This document shows, piece by piece, positions 13,852 to 18,405 of a DNA stretch of 18,405 nt; within the stretch, counting starts at the first letter, position 1, and every line of letters starts with the position of its first letter. The stretch is from JBGLNJ01 sp964353405 (lineage in GTDB: Bacteria; Chloroflexota; Anaerolineae; Fen-1058). The position numbers and the translations under genes were made by a program. The stretch is taken from the NCBI GenBank assembly GCA_964353405.1, contig CAYGWJ010000094.1:1-18405 (forward strand). Reading direction: 5' to 3'. A model generated the notes under the pieces. The model saw only the letters and a list, made by a program, of their open reading frames with translations. It was not told where the DNA came from and ran no database searches.

Positions 13852-13870
13852 CTGCGTGATACGTGTTATG
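13852..13870. repeat. Short CGTGATACGTG-type repeat between the toroid gene and ecfT
   Basis: CTGCGTGATACGTGTTATG matches the unit seen at 8211-8240 and overlaps the stop codon of the upstream gene (TAA, complement of 13866-13868). Confidence 0.45.
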
Positions 13871-14969
13871 TCTTGCGTAGCACCTGCCAACCGCAAGATA
13901 CCAGAACAATTCCTGCACCGGTCAACACCAGCGGCAGCATGGGGGCCGCACCGCCGGCAACGGGCAGTGTCTGCGGCGGTGGCGCGGTCACGGCCAAAGC
14001 CGCGCCGCTGGCGTGCACACGGGGCACGTGGACAAACGTCGCACCCTTAAGCGCGGGAACCGCCTGCAGCGTCGCCAACAGATTGGCGCCAGGCTGGCTG
14101 GCCTGGAAATTGAACGCGCCGGTCTTGTCATCCTGCAGGCGAATCAGCGCGCCGAGCGGGTCGCTCTGGCCCGACTTTCCCCAACTGCTCAGCGACTCGT
14201 CCGCGGCGATGAGCGCCTGAAGCACATTCGCGGTCGAGTTGGCATCGGTCTCGGTGCCGTAAGCTGAAGGCACCTGGTAGGGCCAACCGGCATCGGCGTT
14301 TTGCGTCCGGCGGAAATAGTCAAGCGCACGGCCGGTGGCATCGCGGTTGCCCGTGGCGATGAGCGCCTGCACCACCAGCGCCGTCGTGTTCGTGTCGCCT
14401 GCGCCCGCGGCCGTGTCGCCCGTAAAAGCCCATGCGCCATCGGCCGTCTGCGCCTGGAGCAGGCGCTCAATCACGTCATCCGGCACGTTTTGCCCCACAT
14501 TTGCGAGCGCCAGCACGGCCAGCGTATCTTCGTAAAGCGTCCCACCATAGCCACCCGACTTTAGCAAGCCGTTGAGCCGCGCGACAAGGTCAACACCGCC
14601 CAGGCTGCGCGCGTCCAGTGTGCCGCCGGTCGCCACGACCGCCAGGATAACCTTGGCGATTTCACCACTATGGGTCGCCTGGCCAGCTCGGCTCTGCAAA
14701 TAGTCCAACGGTGAAACACCGCGCTGCTTAAAAGTGCTCGCAGATTGCCCGGCGGACGACATCGCCAGGATGGCATCCGCTGTCGAGGAAAGTTTGCTAT
14801 TGGGGGAGAACCCATCGGAAAAACCGCCATCGGCATTTTGCCTGGTCGCCAGCCAAGTCAATGCCTTGCTGGCCGCGTCGTCGCCCGGCCCGGCTAGCGC
14901 CGCGCCGGTCACACTCAAAATCAAAACGGTCGCCAGACACAGGGCAACAAGTTTTACCCTGGTGTTCAT
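13866..14969 (-). CDS. Secreted alpha6-alpha6 toroid (prenyltransferase/terpene-cyclase-repeat) protein with LPxTG-like C-terminus
   Basis: 367 residues from ATG 14969 behind AAGGAG. A signal peptide is clear (MNTRVKLVALCLATVLILSV, probable cleavage after ALA at about 24-26). The body has six alpha-hairpin repeats with QW-like turns: RQNADGGFSDGF, SGGYGGTLYED, QTADGAWAF, QNADAGWPY and LQDDKTGAFNF, plus one weaker repeat. Six such units close a toroid, the fold of squalene cyclases, prenyltransferases, intrinsic factor and transcobalamin. Catalytic DxDD or zinc motifs are not seen, so a binding role is favoured. The C-terminus, LPVAGGAAPMLPLVLTGAGI then hydrophobic residues and RKT, resembles a sortase-type sorting signal. 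First gene after the cobalamin riboswitch and followed by ecfT and ecfA: possibly an extracellular corrinoid-capturing protein. Confidence 0.85.
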   Translation of the reverse strand: MNTRVKLVALCLATVLILSVTGAALAGPGDDAASKALTWLATRQNADGGFSDGFSPNSKLSSTADAILAMSSAGQSASTFKQRGVSPLDYLQSRAGQATHSGEIAKVILAVVATGGTLDARSLGGVDLVARLNGLLKSGGYGGTLYEDTLAVLALANVGQNVPDDVIERLLQAQTADGAWAFTGDTAAGAGDTNTTALVVQALIATGNRDATGRALDYFRRTQNADAGWPYQVPSAYGTETDANSTANVLQALIAADESLSSWGKSGQSDPLGALIRLQDDKTGAFNFQASQPGANLLATLQAVPALKGATFVHVPRVHASGAALAVTAPPPQTLPVAGGAAPMLPLVLTGAGIVLVSCGWQVLRKT

Positions 14970-15038
14970 CTTGTGCTCCTTGTGAGATGGTTGATTTGCG
15001 GAATGGGCGGCACGCTAGGCCGCCTTACGGTTGCCAAC

Positions 15039-15071
15039 AAAAAAGCCTCCCCCGGCTACGTTCGGGGGAGG
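15039..15071 (-). terminator. Intrinsic terminator, expression platform of the cobalamin riboswitch
   Basis: On the minus strand CCTCCCCC, 10 bases, GGGGGAGG, then CTTTTTTG. Lies between the riboswitch aptamer and the first gene. Termination here when ligand is bound would shut off the operon. Confidence 0.9.
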
Positions 15072-15133
15072 TCGTGGGTAATTGCACTGGACCTCATACT
15101 CCACCCCCTTTCCACGAAGGTATTCGGAGAGAA

Positions 15134-15330
15134 TCGGTTCAGGCGGGTATCCTGGCTTGGTCAGTGGTTAGTGGTTAGTGATCAGATTGTGTTCTAATCA
15201 CTATCCACTGTCCACTGACCCCACAGTTGCGGGACAGCGCCGGACTGGATTTCATCGCACCGGCTTCCCCACGCCCACTTTGGGTGGGCGCACTCGCAGC
15301 ATCCGGGCTGCGAGCACCTCAACCGAAACG
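15134..15330 (-). promoter_or_regulatory. Cobalamin riboswitch aptamer
   Basis: The minus strand contains, in the right order, the conserved core pieces of the class: GGGGAAGCCGGTG, AATCCAGTCCGGCGCTGTCC, CGCAACTGTGG (15222-15233) and finally AAGCCAGGATACCCGCCTG (15139-15157). The ends TCGGTT and AACCGA pair as P1. Peripheral stems are visible (CTCGCAGC/GCTGCGAG and GCCCAC/GTGGGC). The variable arm between the ACTGTGG and AAGCCAGG pieces is made of a long palindromic repeat. It should sense adenosylcobalamin or a related cobalamin and act through the terminator at 15039-15071. Confidence 0.93.
15159..15220. repeat. Long palindromic repeat forming the riboswitch variable arm
   Basis: 27-base arms (GGTCAGTGGTTAGTGG..., 15159-15185; ...TCCACTGTCCACTGACC, 15194-15220) match at 23 of 27 positions around an 8-base loop. 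The arms are themselves tandem GTCAGTGGTTAGTGGT-like units, a style of dispersed repeat. Confidence 0.85.
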
Positions 15331-15358
15331 CTATTCGATTGTGCGCAATTGCAGAGTG

Positions 15359-15387
15359 AGTATAGCACAGCCAAGATTACTTGACAA
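15359..15387 (-). promoter_or_regulatory. Sigma-70 promoter of the riboswitch-toroid-ecfT-ecfA operon
   Basis: On the minus strand TTGTCA (15382-15387), 17 bases, TATACT (15359-15364). The predicted start near 15352 lies just before the aptamer. Its -35 shares bases with the plus-strand promoter at 15381-15409. Confidence 0.85.
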
Positions 15388-15409
15388 GCTCTGCCAAAGC
15401 AGGTACAAT
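15381..15409 (+). promoter_or_regulatory. Sigma-70 promoter of the tRNA-Ala genes
   Basis: TTGACA (15381-15386), 17 bases, TACAAT (15404-15409). The start would be near 15416, a few bases before the first tRNA. The consensus -35 with 17-base spacing suits strong tRNA transcription. Confidence 0.88.
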
Positions 15410-15422
15410 GCGTCCACCGTGC

Positions 15423-15495
15423 GGGCCTGTAGCGCAGTTGGGAGCGCGCTTCAATCGCACTGAAGAGGTCGCGGGTTCGAATCCCGCCAGGTCCA
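15423..15495 (+). tRNA. tRNA-Ala (anticodon CGC)
   Basis: 73-base cloverleaf: acceptor GGGCCTG/CAGGTCC, D stem GCGC/GCGC with loop AGTTGGGA, anticodon stem CTTCA/TGAAG with loop ATCGCAC (CGC at positions 34-36), T arm GCGGG-TTCGAAT-CCCGC, discriminator A. The 3' CCA is not encoded and must be added. Confidence 0.96.
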
Positions 15496-15519
15496 CTGGA
15501 TTGTAGATTGCTGATTTTA

Positions 15520-15550
15520 GATTGTTGATTGAGGCGCTCAATCAGCAATC
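15520..15550. repeat. Palindromic repeat between the two tRNA-Ala genes
   Basis: GATTGTTGATTGAG pairs with CTCAATCAGCAATC around a 3-base loop, with a single wobble pair. The flanks (15499-15565) hold further degenerate GATTGTAGATTGCTGATT units. Too regular for an ordinary spacer. Confidence 0.75.
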
Positions 15551-15572
15551 CGCAATCGAGAATCTGCACTTT

Positions 15573-15645
15573 GGGCCCATAGCGCAGTTGGGAGCGCGTC
15601 TCAATGGCATTGAGAAGGCCGCGGGTTCGAATCCCGCTGGGTCCA
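15573..15645 (+). tRNA. tRNA-Ala (anticodon GGC)
   Basis: 73-base cloverleaf: acceptor GGGCCCA/TGGGTCC, D stem GCGC/GCGC, anticodon stem TCTCA/TGAGA with loop ATGGCAT (GGC at 34-36), T arm GCGGG-TTCGAAT-CCCGC, discriminator A, no encoded CCA. The body closely resembles the first tRNA; the main differences are in the anticodon arm and acceptor, so they derive from one ancestor. Confidence 0.96.
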
Positions 15646-15646
15646 C

Positions 15647-15681
15647 ACAAGGGCGGCATTGCGCAGAGCGTGTCGCCTTGT
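15647..15681 (+). terminator. Hairpin downstream of the tRNA genes (weak terminator or processing signal)
   Basis: ACAAGG plus CGGCA pair with TGTCG plus CCTTGT (one bulged G). No T-run follows, so termination would be inefficient and read-through into the T-box leader is possible. Confidence 0.35.
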
Positions 15682-15690
15682 ACATCATAA

Positions 15691-15960
15691 GCGGTGAACA
15701 GGAGTAGTAGGTCATCTCCGCAGCGAGCCGGGAGAGCAAGGTGAGAGCCCGGCGACCGTGTCCACGGAGAACGCATCAGACCGAACTCGCCTGGGAGCAC
15801 TGCCAGTGAAAGCCGATGGTTCGGTGACTAGTTGGCGGCGGGTCGCGCCCGTTATCGCGCTTAGAGTGGTCGTAGGTCGGCATCCCAATGCCGACAACGG
15901 CAACCAGGGTGGTACCACGGAGAACCCCTTCGTCCCTGAACGGCGAAGGGGGTTTAGTTT
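15691..15960 (+). promoter_or_regulatory. Leucine T-box leader with transcription terminator
   Basis: Stem I begins GCGGTG AA CAGG and closes CCTG GGAG CACTGC, with a kink-turn-like GA bulge. Next to the helix GGTC (15710-15713)/GACC (15779-15782) are AGTA on the 5' side and GAA on the 3' side, the usual specifier-loop S-turn, and directly after GAA comes CTC (15786-15788), a leucine codon. The antiterminator signature AGGGTGGTACCACGG lies at 15906-15920; its TGGT bulge would pair with ACCA, matching discriminator A of tRNA-Leu. A competing terminator follows (CCCCTTCG/CGAAGGGG, then TTTAGTTT). Uncharged tRNA-Leu should stabilise the antiterminator and allow read-through. Confidence 0.93.
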
Positions 15961-16104
15961 AACAACGCAACTGTCATCGAACTTACACCTGCAGATGCCA
16001 TGCCCACAGCTTTCCTGTATCACAGGAACAATTCTCAGGGCAGGTGATGCAACTTTTCGCCCGTGAATTGAGACTAGAGGAAAGCGAGGCGCATAGACAA
16101 CCGA

Positions 16105-16635
16105 GTGACAAGTGGAGCACATGTCGGAGCAGGGGTGCTCAGCGCGTACGTGTTGGGATGGACCCTGCATCAACCGGTGACGCCGGTCCTGGTGGGAGTG
16201 GCCATTGGTCTGAGCCTGTTGCCGGATGTGGATGCTCTCCTGGTGAGAGCGCGTCAGCATCGGCAAGGGCTAGTCGGACACAACCATCATCATGCGTTGT
16301 TGACTCATACGCCGCTGTTCTATCTGATGGCGGCCGCCGGCCTGGCTTGTTGGGCATCGTGGCAAACCGTGGCGATGTTCCTTGTCGTGACGCTGGGGCA
16401 CTTGATGCTGGATAGCTGGGCGACGGACGACGGCATCATGTGGTTGTATCCGTTCCGGCGCAAGCAATACGCGCTCTTGCCGCGCCCGATTCACGCCGGC
16501 GGACTGCACGGCAAAGAGTTTTACAAACAGTATTACCGGCTCTGGCATTTTCTCGTGGCCGAGTCTGTATTGATCATGGGCGGCTTGCTCGTGGCCTGGA
16601 CGACGTTCATGCCGACTTGGTTTCATTTGGCATGA
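16105..16635 (+). CDS. Membrane-bound metal-dependent hydrolase family protein (YdjM/DUF457-like)
   Basis: 176 residues from GTG 16105, the only start in frame after the TAG at 16075; the ribosome-binding site is weak (GAGG about 15 bases upstream). The N-terminus TSGAHVGAGVLSAYVLGW, the segment LSLLPDVDALL and the histidine-rich VGHNHHHALLTHTPLFYL (about 56-74) match the YdjM-type layout: H, then PDxD, then HR(G)xxHS-like and HLxxD. Here the last is GHLMLDSWATDDG. Three or four hydrophobic helices are visible (about 10-40, 70-105, 145-170). Members are thought to be membrane hydrolases with a metal centre; the substrate is unknown. It sits between the leucine T-box and leuS, about 145 bases after the T-box terminator. 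Confidence 0.8.
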   Translation: MTSGAHVGAGVLSAYVLGWTLHQPVTPVLVGVAIGLSLLPDVDALLVRARQHRQGLVGHNHHHALLTHTPLFYLMAAAGLACWASWQTVAMFLVVTLGHLMLDSWATDDGIMWLYPFRRKQYALLPRPIHAGGLHGKEFYKQYYRLWHFLVAESVLIMGGLLVAWTTFMPTWFHLA

Positions 16636-16655
16636 GGGTTGTCCCTTTTGAAATA

Positions 16656-16686
16656 AACGCCGCCGACCTCGTCGAGCGGCGTTTTT
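16656..16686 (+). terminator. Intrinsic terminator between the YdjM-like gene and leuS
   Basis: AACGCCGC plus CGAC pair with GTCG plus GCGGCGTT (one bulged A, 3-base loop), then TTTTTC. A very stable hairpin with a good T-run, only 35 bases before leuS. Confidence 0.85.
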
Positions 16687-16720
16687 CATTAGCACCTGGC
16701 TTTTAAAATGGAGGTGAGAC

Positions 16721-18405
16721 ATGGCTGACAAATATGTTCCACAAGACATCGAGCCTAAATGGCAAAAGAAATGGGACGCAGACAAGCTGTATCGTTCTGT
16801 GATTGACCACAATAAGAAAAAGTTTTATGCACTGACCATGCTCCCCTATCCGAGCGGCGATCTCCACATCGGTCACTGGTACGCGATGACGCCTTCGGAT
16901 GCGCGCGCGCGCTTTATGCGGATGCAAGGCTATAACGTCATGTTCCCGATGGGCTTTGACGCGTTCGGCCTGCCCGCCGAAAACGCGGCGATCAAGCGCG
17001 GCATCCATCCGAATGAATGGACGTACGCCAACATCCAAAACATGCGCCGCCAGATGCGCTCGATGGGCGCCATGTTTGACTGGGAGCGTGAGGCCATCTC
17101 GTCCGACCCGGAATATTACAAGTGGACCGAGTGGTTTTTCATCCAGCTCTTTAAACACGGGCTGGCCTACAAGAAAATGTCGGCAGTGGACTTTTGCCCG
17201 CATTGCAACACCACGCTGGCCCGCGAGCAAGTCTGGGGCGAGGACCGTCACTGCGAACGCTGCGACACGCCCGTCATCAAAAAGGACCTGGATCAGTGGT
17301 TCTTCCGCATCACCCGGTACGCCGATGAGCTGCTGGATTTCTCCAGGATTGATTGGCCGGATCGTGTCCGCGCGCTGCAAACCAACTGGATCGGCAAGAG
17401 CGAAGGCGCCGAGGTCACGTTCCAATCCGAACAAGAGGACCCCATCACCGTGTTCACCACACGGCCCGATACATTGTGGGGCGCAACGTTCATGGTGCTG
17501 GCTCCCGAGCATCCGCTGGTGGACAAGCTGACCACGCCCCAGTACAAAGCTGCCGTCGAAGCCTACGTCCAACAGGCCCGCCGCCAGAGTGACATTGACC
17601 GCGAGGCCGCCGACAAGGACAAGACCGGCGTATTCATCGGCGCGTATGCCATCAACCCGGTCAACAACGCGCGCATCCCGATCTGGATCGCCGATTACGT
17701 GTTGATGACCTATGGCACGGGCGCGATCATGGCCGTGCCCGCGCACGACGAGCGCGACTATGCTTTTGCCAAGAAATACGACCTGCCCATCCCGGTGGTC
17801 ATTGCGCCGCGCGACTGGGACGGTGTGCCGCCCGATCATGCCACGGATACAGTGGAAGGCTGCAGCATGGTCAACTCGGGGCCGTTCACCGGCACGCCGG
17901 CCGAAGAAGGCAAGGCCAAGGTGACCCGGTGGCTGAAAGAGAACGGCATCGGCCAGTACGCCGTCACCTACCGCCTGCGTGACTGGCTGATCAGCCGCCA
18001 GCGGTACTGGGGCGCGCCGATCCCGATCGTCTACTGTCCCGACCACGGCGCAGTGGCCGTGCCTGAGGATCAACTGCCGGTGACGCTGCCGATGGATGTG
18101 GAATGGAAGCCCACCGGTGAAAGCCCCCTCAAGCTGCATCCGACGTGGGCCAAGACCACATGCCCCGTCTGCGGCAAACCCGCGACGCGCGAGACCGACA
18201 CGATGGACACGTTCATGTGCTCGTCGTGGTATCACCTGCGTTACCTGAGTCCCAAGTATGACAAAGGCCCGTGGGATCCGGAGGAAGCGGCGTACTGGCT
18301 GCCGGTGGATTGCTACACGGGCGGCATCGAGCACGCCACGATGCACTTGATCTATACACGCTTTTTTGCGAAAGCACTGCGCGACATTGGCTTGTTGCCG
18401 CACGA
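16721..18405 (+). CDS. leuS: Leucyl-tRNA synthetase (3' end outside the window)
   Basis: 561 complete codons from ATG 16721 behind GGAGGTGA. The sequence runs off the window. N-terminal MADKYVPQDIEPKWQKKW; the class I HIGH signature is at 49-52 (SGDLHIGHWYAM); GFDAFGLPAENAAI follows. A zinc-ribbon with CPHCNTTLAREQV and CERCDTPVIKKDLDQWFF comes next, then the editing domain (TTRPDTLWGATFMVLAPEHP and YGTGAIMAVPAHDERD). The later DWLISRQRYWGAPIPIV and CPVCGKPATRETDTMDTFMC segments are the usual bacterial LeuS continuation. The KMSKS loop lies beyond the window. It charges tRNA-Leu and is plausibly controlled by the leucine T-box at 15691-15960, although another gene and a terminator lie between. 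Confidence 0.97.
   Translation, partial: MADKYVPQDIEPKWQKKWDADKLYRSVIDHNKKKFYALTMLPYPSGDLHIGHWYAMTPSDARARFMRMQGYNVMFPMGFDAFGLPAENAAIKRGIHPNEWTYANIQNMRRQMRSMGAMFDWEREAISSDPEYYKWTEWFFIQLFKHGLAYKKMSAVDFCPHCNTTLAREQVWGEDRHCERCDTPVIKKDLDQWFFRITRYADELLDFSRIDWPDRVRALQTNWIGKSEGAEVTFQSEQEDPITVFTTRPDTLWGATFMVLAPEHPLVDKLTTPQYKAAVEAYVQQARRQSDIDREAADKDKTGVFIGAYAINPVNNARIPIWIADYVLMTYGTGAIMAVPAHDERDYAFAKKYDLPIPVVIAPRDWDGVPPDHATDTVEGCSMVNSGPFTGTPAEEGKAKVTRWLKENGIGQYAVTYRLRDWLISRQRYWGAPIPIVYCPDHGAVAVPEDQLPVTLPMDVEWKPTGESPLKLHPTWAKTTCPVCGKPATRETDTMDTFMCSSWYHLRYLSPKYDKGPWDPEEAAYWLPVDCYTGGIEHATMHLIYTRFFAKALRDIGLLPH

Noticed and set aside
13223..14050. A 275-codon plus-strand open frame
   Set aside because: Antisense to ecfT and the toroid gene; the highly basic composition is typical of GC-rich shadow frames.
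11077..14969. A search for an ECF S component hidden between the operon genes
   Set aside because: The gaps are 31 and 46 bases and hold only repeat-like DNA; no missed membrane gene fits there.
15159..15550. Short repeated units that might suggest a CRISPR array
   Set aside because: The units are palindromic and degenerate, with no regular spacers and no cas genes nearby.
16044..16415. A 123-codon plus-strand frame starting before the YdjM-like gene
   Set aside because: It overlaps the YdjM-like frame, which has family motifs and membrane helices, while this one has none.
16703..18403. A 566-codon open frame on the minus strand
   Set aside because: It is the antisense shadow of leuS, whose plus-strand frame shows HIGH, zinc-ribbon and editing motifs.

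Overview
The window is a GC-rich, gene-dense bacterial segment that best fits a Chloroflexota (Anaerolineae-like) genome. This is inferred from the gene content (DUF3536-type GH57 proteins, long L25/Ctc, BrnT toxins), from Gram-positive-style regulation (a leucine T-box, a terminating cobalamin riboswitch) and from many short palindromic dispersed repeats. No 16S or other phylogenetic marker was available to prove it.

Left part (1-5143, plus strand): the 3' end of a GH57 alpha-amylase/4-alpha-glucanotransferase-type gene, two paralogous GH57/DUF3536 proteins, a PLP-dependent alanine-glyoxylate-type aminotransferase, a small two-helix membrane protein and a C_GCAxxG_C_C redox protein. Two hairpins close this run.

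Middle part (5144-14969, minus strand): the translation ATPase ychF; an operon of a 15-residue-repeat membrane protein, rplY (L25/Ctc) and rplS (L19), with a strong promoter and a terminator-like hairpin in its leader; a first BrnT/BrnA-type toxin-antitoxin pair; a DUF1330 protein; a second toxin-antitoxin pair lying between two copies of the 3' end of a leuB-like gene; the leuB-like gene itself, which lacks several catalytic residues; and an ECF transporter operon (secreted alpha/alpha-toroid protein, EcfT, fused double EcfA).

The ECF operon starts from a consensus promoter at about 15359-15387, followed by a clearly recognisable cobalamin riboswitch and an intrinsic terminator. It is therefore most likely a vitamin B12 (or precursor/cobalt) uptake system. 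No S component is encoded next to it. The secreted protein has six alpha-hairpin repeats, the fold class of human intrinsic factor and transcobalamin, plus an LPxTG-like C-terminal tail.

Right part (15381-18405, plus strand): a promoter back to back with the riboswitch promoter, sharing its -35 element, drives two tRNA-Ala genes (anticodons CGC and GGC). A leucine-specific T-box leader follows (specifier CUC, bulge UGGU), then a membrane YdjM-type protein, a strong terminator and leuS (cut by the window end).

Across the window, short palindromic repeats sit not only between genes but also inside a coding region (ecfT), inside the variable arm of the riboswitch and between the tRNAs. The main points for a second look are the B12-regulated ECF/toroid operon, the in-frame repeat in ecfT, the catalytically degenerate LeuB homologue and the toxin-antitoxin module flanked by leuB 3' ends.
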